From: Euzebya rosea
Lineage (GTDB): Bacteria > Actinomycetota > Nitriliruptoria > Euzebyales > Euzebyaceae
Assembly: GCF_003073135.1 (NCBI RefSeq)
Contig: NZ_PGDQ01000013.1
Location: 1-64,000 of the forward strand
Direction: 5' to 3'
Length of the DNA: 64,000 nucleotides
The translations under genes and the position numbers were made by a program. Numbering within the stretch: position 1 is the stretch's first letter; each line of letters begins with the position of its first letter. The notes under the pieces were generated by a model, which was given only the letters and a program-made list of their open reading frames with translations, was not told the DNA's origin and ran no database searches. This document shows, in pieces, positions 49,728 through 59,152 of this stretch.

Positions 49728-49740
49728 CCGGGACCGGTCA
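49725..49740. terminator. palindrome holding both stop codons of two convergent genes
   Basis: TGACCGG-GA-CCGGTCA, a perfect 7-bp inverted repeat. Its left end is the TGA of the protease gene and its right end, on the other strand, is the TGA of the CWB2 gene. The 7-bp stem is short for a terminator, so that role is tentative. Confidence 0.5.
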
Positions 49741-52524
49741 GCCGGCTGGGCCGAACGTGGCCTGGCCGGTCGTGGCCGGGCCGGTGGCGGCGAACGCCGC
49801 GGGGGCGCCGGCGGTCGGGAAGGACGCCTCCAGCAGGTAGGGGCCGTAGTTCTCGCCGTAGACCGCGGCGACGATCTGGTAGTCCCCGTCGGCGGGGATC
49901 ACTAGCTCGAGGCGGGCGTTGGGGTAGCCGCCCCCGTCGTCGTCGCTGGCCAACAGGTTGCCCTGGCTGTCGAAGATCCCCAGCAGCGGGTCGGTGGCCT
50001 CGAAGCCGGGGACGCGCATCTCGACCACGAGCGAATCGCCGGCGGACCCCGTGTAGACGTAGCCGTACTCCGGCACGTCCGGCGACAGCTCCTGTGTGTC
50101 GCTGAACGCTGGTGCCGGGTCGGCCACCAGCAGGAAGTTGCCGGTGGTGCCGCCGAAGCCGGTGACCTCGATGCAGTAGGTGCCCTCCTCGGGCAGGACC
50201 GCGTCGATGCGGCTGTTCAGCAGGCTGTCGCCGTCGTCGTTGGAGTACAGCAGCGTGCCGTCGGGCCCGTAGAGGTGCATGACCGGGTCCAGGCCCAGCT
50301 CGAAGTCGCCGTACTGGTTGTCGGCCCGGAAGCGCAGCGCCTCGGCCTCGAAGCCGAAGAACGTGCTGTACGACGACGGCGCGCTCGGCGTCGTCAGGCC
50401 CGGGGTGATCGTGGAGAACGGCAGCTCGGGGGCACCGATGCACCCACCGGCTCCGCCGCCGCCGGCCATCGCACCGCTGCGGTCGGTCAGCACGGTGTAG
50501 ACCGCCGTGGTGAACGCCGACGTCGGGGCCGTGAAGGACGCCGTCGTCGACGGGACGAGCGGCCGGCCCGGCTCCACCACCAGGATCTGGCGGCCCGACG
50601 GATCGGCGGGCACCTCACAGGTCGCCCCCGGCGTCTGGAACGACAGGTCGGGCTCGATCAGCACGCCGTCACACGTGATCTGGAGGTTCTCGGGGTTGAA
50701 GACCTGGCCCGTCACGCCCTCGGGTGGGCTGGGTGGTGTCCCGATCTCGGTGGTGTCGGTGCGGAGGATCCAGACCACGCTGACGTCGGCGACCGAGCCG
50801 ATGTCGTCGAATCCGAACGTCGCGGTGGTGCCACGCCCCAGGGCCAGCGGGTTGCGCAGCCCGGCATCGCTCCACGAGTAGACGCCCCACAGCACGCTGC
50901 TGCCCAGGCCGCTCGGCACCTGCGCCTCGGCGGTGCAGGTGTCGCCGGGCAACGCCTCCAGCGGGAACGACGTCAGCCCGAAGGTCTCGACGAAGAAGTC
51001 CTCGTGCAGGTAGCTGGCCTCGTAGGTGGCGTCCTCGTGGGCCTCGTCCCCGGCGGGTCCCGAACAGCTGATCCGGTCCGCCACGTACAGCGGGGTCGAG
51101 GGGATCTCCGAGCCGAAGCTGAAGATCGAGGAGGACACCGTGACCCCGTCACCCCGCGCCAGGTCGGGCACGAGGGCGTAGGAGTACCCCTGCTGGACCC
51201 GGGCGCCCTCCTGGCCCCAGGTGACGTCGAGGCTGCAGGTGCTGAACGGCGGGAAGGTGCCGGCCAGCACGAACGAGGTCCGTCCGCTGCCATCGGTGAC
51301 CAGGTCCTGCTGCCCGTCCAGGCACGATCCCTTGACGGTCACGGGTGTGTTGGCGCCCTCCTCGACCGGGGTCAGGGTGACCTGCACGGACTGTCCCGGC
51401 TGGACCAGCGAGTTGATCGGCGGGTTGACGTCCAGCAGCGGGAAGGCGACCAGGCCCAGCTCCTCGCGGCCACCGTCGCAGGCGAGCGGATGGACCACGC
51501 AGGTCACCGCCACCGGGTCGCCGGCCTGTGCGAACGCGGCGCCGGTCGACAGGAACGCCTCGGTCTCCGGGGGCAGCATGATGCCGTCGGCCAGCACGAT
51601 CGGCGCGTCGAGCACCGCGGCGTGTCCGGCTGCGGCGAACCCGCCGGCGAACCCGTTGGGGCTGGTGCCGTCGACCAGGACGACACGGTCGGTGTCGCCG
51701 GCGTCGTCGACGCCCAGCTCCTTGGCGATCTCGATCGCGGTGGCGGCCCGCGAGTCCCCGGCGATGCGCTCGGTGATGCCGACCATCCTGCGGACCTCGT
51801 CCTCGACGGCAGCCGACACGGCGGCGGTCCCGCCGATGATCATGACGCGCTCGATGGAGGAGGCGGCCATGTAGTCACGGGTCGCCTGGGTCAGGGCGTT
51901 GGTGTCGGTCAGGAGGATCGGCCAGCCGTTCTCCGCGGCCATGGCGCCCGACGCCAGCGCGTCGGCGAACCCCTGGGTCGGGTTGTTCGGGTCGCTCGCG
52001 CCGGCCCGCGCGAGGATCGCCGTCGTGGCCTCGGGCGCCTCGGCCCGGGCGATCTCGATGGCGGTCTCGAACCGGCTGCCGCCCTCACGCCGGTCGGTCC
52101 GCAGTCCCGCCTGCTGGAACTGCGCCTCCACCTCGGACGAGACGGCCGCATTGCCCCCGAGGATCACGGCCTCCTCCGCGCCGAGGCGCCGGATCTCGTC
52201 GAGCACACGGGTCGGGACCTGCCCCTGTGAGGGCACCATCAGCAACGGCGAGTCGTCCTGCAGCACCCCCGACGCAAGCGCGTCGGCGAACTGGTCGTCG
52301 CGGGAGATGGCCACCCGCCGCACGTCGGTCCGCGGGGTGGCCTCGCTGAGGCGAACGACCAGCTCGACGTTGGACGGGGCGTCGTCGTCCTTGATCACCT
52401 GCAGGAAGTCGACCGGCGCGTCCGGCTGCGCCGCCGCGGGTGCGATGGCCAGCAGGGCCGCGACCAGCGCCCCCAGCAGGACCGTGGCGGTCGCTCGAAC
52501 ATCCACTCGAGTACGGATGGGCAT
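49738..52524 (-). CDS. cell wall-binding repeat 2 (CWB2) surface protein with PPC-like domains
   Basis: A 928-residue exported protein. [20 protein letters not shown] with APAAAQ is a Sec signal peptide. Residues about 50-330 hold three CWB2-type repeats, for example [59 protein letters not shown] and [20 protein letters not shown]; such triplets bind anionic cell-wall polymers. The centre is beta-rich with paired cysteines. The C-terminal part has two pre-peptidase-like (PPC) domains ([52 protein letters not shown]). It is a wall-associated protein without a recognised enzyme domain. TATACT at 52569-52574 is a likely -10. Confidence 0.85.
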   Translation of the reverse strand: MPIRTRVDVRATATVLLGALVAALLAIAPAAAQPDAPVDFLQVIKDDDAPSNVELVVRLSEATPRTDVRRVAISRDDQFADALASGVLQDDSPLLMVPSQGQVPTRVLDEIRRLGAEEAVILGGNAAVSSEVEAQFQQAGLRTDRREGGSRFETAIEIARAEAPEATTAILARAGASDPNNPTQGFADALASGAMAAENGWPILLTDTNALTQATRDYMAASSIERVMIIGGTAAVSAAVEDEVRRMVGITERIAGDSRAATAIEIAKELGVDDAGDTDRVVLVDGTSPNGFAGGFAAAGHAAVLDAPIVLADGIMLPPETEAFLSTGAAFAQAGDPVAVTCVVHPLACDGGREELGLVAFPLLDVNPPINSLVQPGQSVQVTLTPVEEGANTPVTVKGSCLDGQQDLVTDGSGRTSFVLAGTFPPFSTCSLDVTWGQEGARVQQGYSYALVPDLARGDGVTVSSSIFSFGSEIPSTPLYVADRISCSGPAGDEAHEDATYEASYLHEDFFVETFGLTSFPLEALPGDTCTAEAQVPSGLGSSVLWGVYSWSDAGLRNPLALGRGTTATFGFDDIGSVADVSVVWILRTDTTEIGTPPSPPEGVTGQVFNPENLQITCDGVLIEPDLSFQTPGATCEVPADPSGRQILVVEPGRPLVPSTTASFTAPTSAFTTAVYTVLTDRSGAMAGGGGAGGCIGAPELPFSTITPGLTTPSAPSSYSTFFGFEAEALRFRADNQYGDFELGLDPVMHLYGPDGTLLYSNDDGDSLLNSRIDAVLPEEGTYCIEVTGFGGTTGNFLLVADPAPAFSDTQELSPDVPEYGYVYTGSAGDSLVVEMRVPGFEATDPLLGIFDSQGNLLASDDDGGGYPNARLELVIPADGDYQIVAAVYGENYGPYLLEASFPTAGAPAAFAATGPATTGQATFGPAG

Positions 52525-52568
52525 CTCCACGCCTTCGTTCGTGGCCCCCTCAACGGGCCCCCGTCGGC

Positions 52569-52574
52569 AGTATA
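52569..52574 (-). promoter_or_regulatory. putative -10 (TATACT) of CWB2 gene
   Basis: TATACT on the minus strand, 45 nt before the ATG at 52524. A TTCCAT about 18 nt farther upstream is a weak -35 candidate. Confidence 0.5.
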
Positions 52575-52660
52575 GGAACGCAGGACCAGGCGATGGAAGG
52601 TGTTGGCGTTTCGTCACCGACGGGTCCGGCTGGACACGGCCGCCCCCGTCGGCGAGGCTG

Positions 52661-52687
52661 TGAGACAACCAGAGTCTTTCTGTCTCA
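52661..52687 (+). promoter_or_regulatory. operator-like dyad before acyl-CoA dehydrogenase
   Basis: TGAGACA (52661-52667) and TGTCTCA (52681-52687), a perfect 7-bp inverted repeat with a 13-nt spacer, ending 19 nt before the GTG at 52707. Confidence 0.5.
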
Positions 52688-52706
52688 TGATCCCATGGAG
52701 GGCCCC

Positions 52707-53858
52707 GTGGATTTCACCCTGTCCGAGGAACAGCAGCAGCTGTACAAGTCCCTGGTCGCGTTCGCGCGAGACGTCGTCGAACCCGAGGCCGGCGCCCGCG
52801 ACAGGGAGGGCCGCTTCGACCGCGCGGTCTGGGATGCCTGCGGCGAGGTGGGGCTGACCGGTATCTGCATCTCCGAGGAGTACGGCGGTGGAGGGGCGGG
52901 TGCCCTCGACACGGGGTTGGCGCTCGAGGCGTTGGCCTACGGGGGGCACGACGCCGGACTCGGCCTCTCCATGGGTGCCCACCTGGTCATCGGGTCCAAG
53001 CCGATCGACCTGCACGGCACACCCGAGCAGAAGGCCAAGTACCTGCCGAAGCTCGCCTCCGGCGAGTGGATCGGCGCGTTCGGCATCACCGAACCCGACG
53101 CCGGCTCCGACACCGCGTCGTTGACCAGCAGGGGCGAACGGGACGGCGACCACTGGGTCCTCAACGGCACGAAGACCTTCATCACCAACGGGCCGGTCTG
53201 TGACGTGTTCACCGTCGTGGTCCGCACCGACCCCGACGCCTCCGCCGGGGCGGGCATGACCGCCTTCGTGCTCGACGCCGACACCCCCGGACTCAGCGTC
53301 GGCAACCACCTGGACAAGATGGGCAACCGGTCCTCGCCGACCAGCGAGATGATCATGGAGGACGTGCGCGCGCCCGACAGCGCCCGCCTCGGACCGGAGG
53401 GATCGGCCCTGTGGGCGGTCGGCTTCGAGTGCTTCGACTGGGAGCGCACCGTCATGCTCGGCTCGGCCATCGGCGGGATGCAGCGGGGGCTGGACGACTC
53501 GATCGCCTACGCCAAGCAGCGCGAGGCGTTCGGCAAGCCGATCGCCCACTTCCAGGCCATCGGGCACAAGTTCGCCGACATGAAGATGAACCTGGAGGCC
53601 AGCCGGCTGATGCTGCGCAGGGGCGCGTGGCTCAAGGACCAGGGTCTCGAGCACATGATGGAGGCCTCGATGGCGAAGGCCTTCATCGCCAAGTGCGCCC
53701 TGGAGAACGCCGACAACGCCATCCAGATCCACGGCGGCTGGGGCTACATCAAGGACTTCCCGGTCGAGCGGGCCTGGCGCGACGCCAAGTTGTCCTCCAT
53801 CGGTGGCGGGACCACGGAGATCCAGAAGATGGTCATCTCGCGCATGCTGCTCTCCTGA
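52707..53858 (+). CDS. acyl-CoA dehydrogenase
   Basis: A 383-residue FAD enzyme of the acyl-CoA dehydrogenase family. MDFTLSEEQQQLYKSLVAF opens the helical N-domain, GAFGITEPDAGSDTASLTSR and VLNGTKTFITNGP are the FAD/substrate motifs of the beta domain, and AYAKQREAFGKPIAHFQAI and IQIHGGWGYIKDFPVERAWR are the C-domain signatures. IGGGTTEIQKMVISR ends it. It should perform the first dehydrogenation of an acyl-CoA. The GTG at 52707 has GGAGGG 5-9 nt upstream and gives the family N-terminus; an ATG at 52695 has no ribosome binding site. A dyad in the leader suggests control by a fatty-acid- or ligand-sensing repressor. Confidence 0.93.
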   Translation: MDFTLSEEQQQLYKSLVAFARDVVEPEAGARDREGRFDRAVWDACGEVGLTGICISEEYGGGGAGALDTGLALEALAYGGHDAGLGLSMGAHLVIGSKPIDLHGTPEQKAKYLPKLASGEWIGAFGITEPDAGSDTASLTSRGERDGDHWVLNGTKTFITNGPVCDVFTVVVRTDPDASAGAGMTAFVLDADTPGLSVGNHLDKMGNRSSPTSEMIMEDVRAPDSARLGPEGSALWAVGFECFDWERTVMLGSAIGGMQRGLDDSIAYAKQREAFGKPIAHFQAIGHKFADMKMNLEASRLMLRRGAWLKDQGLEHMMEASMAKAFIAKCALENADNAIQIHGGWGYIKDFPVERAWRDAKLSSIGGGTTEIQKMVISRMLLS

Positions 53859-53883
53859 GCCGGCCTCCCGGCGTCCACGTCGA

Positions 53884-54168
53884 TCAGCGGTGCGGGTTGT
53901 CCCCGCGTCGGCCCCGGGTGCGGTGCTGCGGGGGCAGCGCATCCCTCGCCCGTTGTTCGGCGTGGGACCGACGGGCCTCCCGGTACCGGCGACGGCTCGG
54001 CGAGGGGATGGCCCTGATCCACAGGACCAGGCCGACGACGATCCACACCATGGAGGCCGCGGTGACCAGGGTTCCGGGGGAGGGGATCAGCAGCAGGACG
54101 GCGAGCACCACCAGGTACGCGACGCCGCCGCCGACCCGGACGAGGCGGTCTCGTGTGGCGTCGTCCAC
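53884..54168 (-). CDS. small two-helix membrane protein
   Basis: A 94-residue protein. Two hydrophobic helices (about residues 12-30, VAYLVVLAVLLLIPSPGTLV, and 35-50, SMVWIVVGLVLWIRAIPS) are followed by a highly basic tail (SRRRYREARRSHAEQRARD). I recognise no family. The GTG at 54168 has AGAGG 8-9 nt upstream; an ATG at 54243 would prepend 25 residues of Arg-rich sequence without a better start signal. It lies between the acyl-CoA dehydrogenase and hemA, converging on the former. Confidence 0.55.
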   Translation of the reverse strand: MDDATRDRLVRVGGGVAYLVVLAVLLLIPSPGTLVTAASMVWIVVGLVLWIRAIPSPSRRRYREARRSHAEQRARDALPPQHRTRGRRGDNPHR

Positions 54169-54297
54169 GGGGCGGTTCCTCTCGGTCCGATCGGTTCGGG
54201 GATGCCATCGTAGGCACCGGCCGCGACGGGGCTCCATCAGCACCTTTTGTCACGTTGGCGCTGCCGACGCCCCGTCGTTACCCTCTGGGTGCCGCCC

Positions 54298-55599
54298 ATG
54301 ACTCTCCTCGTCCTCGGTCTCAGCCACCGAACGGCCCCCATCGACGTCCTCGAGCGTCTCGCCGTTCCGGCTGACCTGACCGCCAAAGCCCTCCTGTCGC
54401 TGACGCAACGCGAACACGTCCAGGAGGCCGTTGTGCTGTCCACGTGCAACCGGGTCGAGGTGTACGCCAACGTCACCCGGTACCACGGCGGCATGGCGGA
54501 CCTCCGCGACCACTTCGCCGAGTGGGGCGGGCTCGACCCGTCGACGTTCGCCCACCTGACCTACGACCGGTTCGACCGCGAGGCCGCCGAGCACCTGTTC
54601 GCCGTGGCCAGCGGGCTGGAGTCGATGGTCGTCGGGGAACGCCAGATCCACACCCAGGTCCGGCAGTCCTTCGCTGACGCGCTGGAGGAGGGAGCCGTCG
54701 GGCCCGTCCTCAACCGCGTGTTCCGGCAGGCCGTCCGCGTCGGCCGACGCACCCGGTCCGAGACCGGCATCGCCGACGGCGCCGCCTCCATCGTCGACCT
54801 GGCCCTGGCCACCGCCGAGCAGTACCTGTCCGGCGAGGCGCCGAACGTCCTGGTCGTCGGGGCCGGCAAGATCGGTGGCATGGCCGGCACGCGCATCGCC
54901 GAGGACGCCGCCCGGATCGCCGTCGCCAACCGCACCGTGGAGAAGGCCGAGGGCCTCGTCGAGCGCATCGGCGGGACCGCCCACGGGCTGGACGCGTTGC
55001 CCGACCTCCTGGCCGCCGCCGACCTCGCGATCACCTCCACCGACGCCGCCCAGCCGGTCATCACCGTGCACGACGTGCGTCGCGCCATGCAGCAGCGCCC
55101 CGACCGCCCCCTGGTGCTGGTCGACCTGGCCGTCCCGCGCGACATCGACACCGACGTGCACGCCATCCCCGGCGTCAGCGTCGTCGACATCGAGTCCATG
55201 CGCTCCGTGGTCGCCCAGGGCCCGACCGGCGACGCCGTCCGCGACGCCCGCCGGATCGTCGGCCAGGAGGCCGACGACTTCCTGGCCTGGTGTCGTGGTG
55301 TGCAGGCCGGCCCGACGATCTCCGCGCTGCGCCAGCGCGCCGAGGCCGTCCGCCAGGCCGAGCTCGACCGGCTGAAGGCCAAGCTGTCCGGACTGGACGA
55401 CACGCAGCGCGATGCCGTCGACGCCCTCACCAAGGGCATCCTCAACACCTTGCTGCACGAGCCGACCGTCCGGCTGAAGGGCCTCGTCGACAGCCCCGAC
55501 GGGGAACGCTTCGTGCGGGCACTCAGCCACCTCTTCGACCTCGCCCCCGAGGGCGACTCGGACCGCACCCCCCGGGGTGACGCGGACCGCACCGGCTGA
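54298..55599 (+). CDS. hemA: glutamyl-tRNA reductase
   Basis: A 433-residue HemA. LGLSHRTAPIDVLERLA starts the catalytic domain, VVLSTCNRVEVYA contains the nucleophilic Cys50, EHLFAVASGLESMVVGERQI is the substrate-site signature, VLVVGAGKIGGMAGTRIA is the NADPH Rossmann motif, and the C-terminal dimerisation helices run from about residue 330. It reduces glutamyl-tRNA to glutamate-1-semialdehyde, the first committed step of tetrapyrrole synthesis. TACCCT with TTGGCG 18 nt upstream (54255-54284) is a promoter candidate. hemC starts 6 nt after the stop, so they share an operon. Confidence 0.97.
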   Translation: MTLLVLGLSHRTAPIDVLERLAVPADLTAKALLSLTQREHVQEAVVLSTCNRVEVYANVTRYHGGMADLRDHFAEWGGLDPSTFAHLTYDRFDREAAEHLFAVASGLESMVVGERQIHTQVRQSFADALEEGAVGPVLNRVFRQAVRVGRRTRSETGIADGAASIVDLALATAEQYLSGEAPNVLVVGAGKIGGMAGTRIAEDAARIAVANRTVEKAEGLVERIGGTAHGLDALPDLLAAADLAITSTDAAQPVITVHDVRRAMQQRPDRPLVLVDLAVPRDIDTDVHAIPGVSVVDIESMRSVVAQGPTGDAVRDARRIVGQEADDFLAWCRGVQAGPTISALRQRAEAVRQAELDRLKAKLSGLDDTQRDAVDALTKGILNTLLHEPTVRLKGLVDSPDGERFVRALSHLFDLAPEGDSDRTPRGDADRTG

Positions 55600-55605
55600 C
55601 CCGAC

Positions 55606-56541
55606 GTGCTCCGAATCGCCACCCGGCGGTCGGCCCTGGCCGTCGCCCAGGCCACCCAGACCGCCCAGCTGATCACCCAGCGCACCGGCCAGCAGGTCGA
55701 GCTCGTGCCGATGTCGTCCACCGGTGACGACAACCCCGAGGCACGCATCGACACCCTCGTCGCCGGCGGTGACGTGAAGGGCCTGTTCGTCGACTCGATC
55801 CGGCAGGCCGTGCTGGACAAGGACTGCCACCTGGCCGTGCACTCCTACAAGGACGTGCCGACCGAACCCCATCCCGACCTGGTCGTGGCCGCCGTGCCCG
55901 GCCGTGAGGACCCCCGCGACCTGCTGGTCTCGCCGAAGGGCTGGACCTTCGGCAACCTGCCGGCCACCGCGATCGTGGGCACCTCCTCGGCGCGTCGGAA
56001 GATGCAGCTGCTGCGCGCCAAGCCGGGCCTGCAGGTCCTGCCGATCCGCGGGAACCTCGACACGCGGCTGCGCAAGCTCGTCGACGGCGAGTTCGAGGCC
56101 ATCGTCGTGGCCCTCGCAGGGCTGAAGCGCCTCTACACCTCCCCCGAACGCGGTGGGATCGGCGCGCTGCAGCTGCCGCTGGCCGCCGTCCCGCTGGAAC
56201 CCGGCGAGATGGTGCCGGCCCCCGCGCAGGGCGCCATCGCCATCGAGTGCCGCGCCGACGACGCCCGGACCGCCTCGTTGCTCGAGGCCGTCGACCACCT
56301 GCCCAGCCATCGGGCCGTCAGCGCCGAGCGGGCCTACCTGAACGCGCTCGGGGCCGGCTGCACCACACCCGCCGGGGCCCTGTGCTCCCTGACGGGCATG
56401 GGTGGCCTCGAGGTCATCGGGATGCTCGGCGACGAACGCAACCGCCGCGTGCTGCGCCGGTCCACCTCCGGTGGCTTCGACCAGGCCGAGGAGATCGGCC
56501 GGCGGTTGGCCGGCGAGATGCTGGAGATGATGCCCACGTGA
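55606..56541 (+). CDS. hemC: hydroxymethylbilane synthase (porphobilinogen deaminase)
   Basis: A 311-residue HemC. IATRRSALAVAQATQTAQLI opens domain 1, AVHSYKDVPTEPHPDLVVAA holds the catalytic aspartate and the conserved KDVP, SSARRKMQLL and IRGNLDTRLRKL are the cofactor-binding arginine motifs, and LNALGAGCTTPAG carries Cys252, to which the dipyrromethane cofactor attaches. It polymerises four porphobilinogens into hydroxymethylbilane. It starts with a GTG 6 nt after hemA and overlaps the next gene by 4 nt. Confidence 0.97.
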   Translation: MLRIATRRSALAVAQATQTAQLITQRTGQQVELVPMSSTGDDNPEARIDTLVAGGDVKGLFVDSIRQAVLDKDCHLAVHSYKDVPTEPHPDLVVAAVPGREDPRDLLVSPKGWTFGNLPATAIVGTSSARRKMQLLRAKPGLQVLPIRGNLDTRLRKLVDGEFEAIVVALAGLKRLYTSPERGGIGALQLPLAAVPLEPGEMVPAPAQGAIAIECRADDARTASLLEAVDHLPSHRAVSAERAYLNALGAGCTTPAGALCSLTGMGGLEVIGMLGDERNRRVLRRSTSGGFDQAEEIGRRLAGEMLEMMPT

Positions 56542-58133
56542 CCGTCGATCCCTCCCCCGCCACCGCCGTCCCGACCGCTGCCGAGGCGGCGTTCCTGTCG
56601 CTGGGCGGCGAACCCGCCGAGCCCGGCACCGTGCACCTCGTCGGCGGCGGCCCCGGTGCGCTGGGGCTGGTCACCACCCGGGCGGCCCGGCTGCTGGCCA
56701 CCGCGACGTTCGTCGCCTACGACCGGCTGTCCCCGCCCGAGGCGCTCGCGGTGTGCCGCGAGGACGCCGAGATGGTCTACGTCGGCAAGCTGCCCGACCG
56801 CCACGCGCTCGTGCAGGAGGAGATCAACGCCCTGCTGGTGGAGAAGGCCCAGGCCGGCGAGGCCGTCGTCCGCTTCAAGGGCGGCGATCCGTTCGTCTTC
56901 GGGCGTGGCTCGGAGGAGGCCCAGTCCTGCGTCGCTGCGGGTGTGCCGTTCGAGGTCGTGCCGGGCGTGACGTCCTCGATCGCCGGCCCCGCCTTCGCCG
57001 GGGTGCCCGTGACCCACCGAGGCCTGTCGCCGGCGTTCGCCGTGATCACCGGCCACGAGGACCCGACCAAGGACGACACCCAGGTCGACTACGCCGCGCT
57101 CGCCCGCTTCCCGGGAACCCTGGTGTTCCTCATGGGCGTCGGGCGCATCCGGCGGATCGCCGACGCGCTGATCGCCGAGGGCAAGTCCGCCGACACCCCC
57201 GTGTCCTCGGTGCGCTGGGCGACCACTCCCAAGCAGGAGCAGGTCCAGGGGACGCTCGGCACGATCGCCGACGTCATCGAGTCGACGGGCTTCTCCTCAC
57301 CTGCCGTGACCGTGATCGGCGAGGTCGCCGGCCTCGCCGACGAGCTCGGCTGGTTCGCCGACCGGCCGTTGCACGGCAAGTCCGTCGTGGTGCCCCGCAC
57401 CCGCCAGCAGGCCAGCGAGCTGAGCCGACGACTGCGGGCGCTGGGCGCCGATCCGGTCGAGGCCCCGACGATCGCCATCGAACCCTCCCGTGACCCCGAC
57501 GGCCTGCTGACCGCCGTGGAGCGCATGCGCGACGGCGTCTACTCGTGGGTCGGGTTCACCTCCCGCAACGGCGTCGAGGCCGTGATGGCCGCCATCCGTG
57601 ACGCCGGCGGCGACGTCCGCTGGTTCAGCGACGTGCGGATCGCCGCGGTCGGATCCGGAACCGCCGAGGGCCTGGAGGCCTTCGGCCTGCGTCCCGACCT
57701 GCTGCCGGACTCCTTCACCACGCGTGGGCTCGGCCTGGCGCTGGCCGAGGCAGCCGACGACCCAGAGCGGCCCGTCCTGCTGCCCCGCGCGGACATCGCC
57801 AGCGAGAAGCTGTCGGAGATGCTGACCGCCGCCGGGGTGGACTACCACGAGGTCGAGGCCTACCGGACCGTGCCGGCCGCCGGGCTGGACCCCGAGGTCG
57901 CCGACCGGCTCCGGTCCGGTGACGTCGATGCCGTCGCGCTGGGCTCCTCCTCCACCGTCCGCAACCTCGTGTCGCTGCTGGAGGGCCGTCCCCATCCCGA
58001 CGTCGCCATCGTCTCCATCGGCCCGGTCACCACGGCCACCTGCGAGGAGCTCGGCCTGACCGTCGCCGCCGAGGCCGACCCCCATGACCTGGACGGCCTG
58101 ACCGACGCCGTCGTGCGCGCCCTCACCCCCTGA
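56538..58133 (+). CDS. cobA/hemD: fused uroporphyrinogen-III methyltransferase/uroporphyrinogen-III synthase
   Basis: A 531-residue bifunctional protein. Residues about 28-270 are a CobA/CysG-A type SAM methyltransferase (VHLVGGGPGALGLVTTRAAR, VYVGKLPDRHALVQEEINAL, VVRFKGGDPFVFGRGSEEA, VPFEVVPGVTSSIAGPAFA, ALARFPGTLVFLMGVGRI). Residues about 280-531 are uroporphyrinogen-III synthase (HemD), with SVVVPRTRQQASELSRRLRA, VGFTSRNGVEAVMAAI and DAVALGSSSTVRNLVSLL. It closes hydroxymethylbilane to uroporphyrinogen III and methylates part of it to precorrin-2, linking haem with sirohaem and cobalamin. Such fusions are known in actinobacteria. The GTG overlaps the hemC stop (GTGA). Confidence 0.94.
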   Translation: MTVDPSPATAVPTAAEAAFLSLGGEPAEPGTVHLVGGGPGALGLVTTRAARLLATATFVAYDRLSPPEALAVCREDAEMVYVGKLPDRHALVQEEINALLVEKAQAGEAVVRFKGGDPFVFGRGSEEAQSCVAAGVPFEVVPGVTSSIAGPAFAGVPVTHRGLSPAFAVITGHEDPTKDDTQVDYAALARFPGTLVFLMGVGRIRRIADALIAEGKSADTPVSSVRWATTPKQEQVQGTLGTIADVIESTGFSSPAVTVIGEVAGLADELGWFADRPLHGKSVVVPRTRQQASELSRRLRALGADPVEAPTIAIEPSRDPDGLLTAVERMRDGVYSWVGFTSRNGVEAVMAAIRDAGGDVRWFSDVRIAAVGSGTAEGLEAFGLRPDLLPDSFTTRGLGLALAEAADDPERPVLLPRADIASEKLSEMLTAAGVDYHEVEAYRTVPAAGLDPEVADRLRSGDVDAVALGSSSTVRNLVSLLEGRPHPDVAIVSIGPVTTATCEELGLTVAAEADPHDLDGLTDAVVRALTP

Positions 58134-58139
58134 CCCCAC

Positions 58140-58182
58140 GCGTGTCGTCCGGCACGCGCGGGACGCCGGTGGTGCGACACGC
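58140..58182. repeat. 43-nt palindromic element after cobA/hemD
   Basis: Arms GCGTGTCG (58140-58147) and CGACACGC (58175-58182) enclose a 27-nt centre that has its own CCGGC/GCCGG stem. Total length, arm core and centre length equal those of the two elements in the UbiB-like gene at 16117 and 16189. It lies 7 nt beyond the stop codon of cobA/hemD, so it may act as a terminator. Confidence 0.7.
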
Positions 58183-58236
58183 ATCGGGGGTGTGCTTGGA
58201 TCGCCCCGTCCGCACGCAACGACGAGGAGCAGCACG

Positions 58237-59142
58237 ATGGCCGGCGAATGGCGACCCGACCCCGAGGGCAACTACGAGTACCGGTGGTGGGACGGCGAGG
58301 GGTGGACCGACCAGGTGGCCCATCAGGGGCAGGTCGGCGTGGTGCCCATGGGTGGCGGCGCCCCGGCGACGGCCGACCAGCCCGATCAGGCCCAGCCCGT
58401 CCAGGCCCAGCCCGCGCAGGTGCAGGCCCAGCCCGCGCAGGTGCAGGGACAGCCCGGGGGTGGAGGGGGCTTCGCGGGCATCACGGGCGACCTCATCGAC
58501 GGTCGCTTCGCCGAACGCGACGGCCAGCCGGTGGCCAACCAGAACGGCAAGATGCTGCGCGTCCGCGTGGGCGAGCCGTTCATGGCCCGGCAGGGCTCGA
58601 TGGTGGCCTACCAGGGCAACGTCGACTTCTCCTTCGAGGGCGGCGGGGCCTCGCGGTTCATCAAGAAGGCGCTGACCGGCGAGGGCCTGTCCCTCATGCG
58701 GGTATCGGGCCAGGGTGACGTGTTCCTCGCCGACACCGCCACCCACGTGCACCTGCTGCACCTCAACAACTCCGGCCTGTCGATCAACGGCAAGAACGTC
58801 CTGGCGTTCTCCACGTCGCTGGACTGGAACATCGAGCGGGTGAAGGGTGGGTCCATCGCCACCGGCGGACTGTTCAACACCACCCTCCGCGGCTCGGGGT
58901 GGGTGGCGATCACCACCGACGGCGAGCCGGTCGTGCTCAACACCGCCGAGGCCCCCACGTTCACCGATACCCAGGCGGTCGTGGCGTGGTCGGCGCACCT
59001 CCAGACGCAGCTGAAGTCCAGCTTCAAGGCCGGTGCGCTGATCGGCCGTGGCTCTGGCGAGGCGTTCCAGGTGGCCTTCAGCGGCCAGGGCTTCGTGATC
59101 GTGCAGCCGTCGGAGGGCATTCCCATCCCGACGGCCGGCTGA
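58237..59142 (+). CDS. AIM24-family protein with N-terminal DUF2510-like segment
   Basis: A 301-residue protein. Residues 1-25 (MAGEWRPDPEGNYEYRWWDG, then WTDQVA) match the short Trp-rich DUF2510 motif common in actinobacteria. A Gln/Pro/Ala linker with three QAQPAQV-type repeats (about residues 45-75) follows. The rest is an AIM24 beta-barrel (MLRVRVGEPFMARQGSMVAY, GDVFLADTATHVHLLHLNNS, LRGSGWVAITTDGEPVVLN). AIM24 proteins have no settled bacterial function. There is no signal peptide. GAGGAG 8 nt before the ATG is a good ribosome binding site. Confidence 0.82.
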   Translation: MAGEWRPDPEGNYEYRWWDGEGWTDQVAHQGQVGVVPMGGGAPATADQPDQAQPVQAQPAQVQAQPAQVQGQPGGGGGFAGITGDLIDGRFAERDGQPVANQNGKMLRVRVGEPFMARQGSMVAYQGNVDFSFEGGGASRFIKKALTGEGLSLMRVSGQGDVFLADTATHVHLLHLNNSGLSINGKNVLAFSTSLDWNIERVKGGSIATGGLFNTTLRGSGWVAITTDGEPVVLNTAEAPTFTDTQAVVAWSAHLQTQLKSSFKAGALIGRGSGEAFQVAFSGQGFVIVQPSEGIPIPTAG

Positions 59143-59152
59143 CCCCCTCGGC

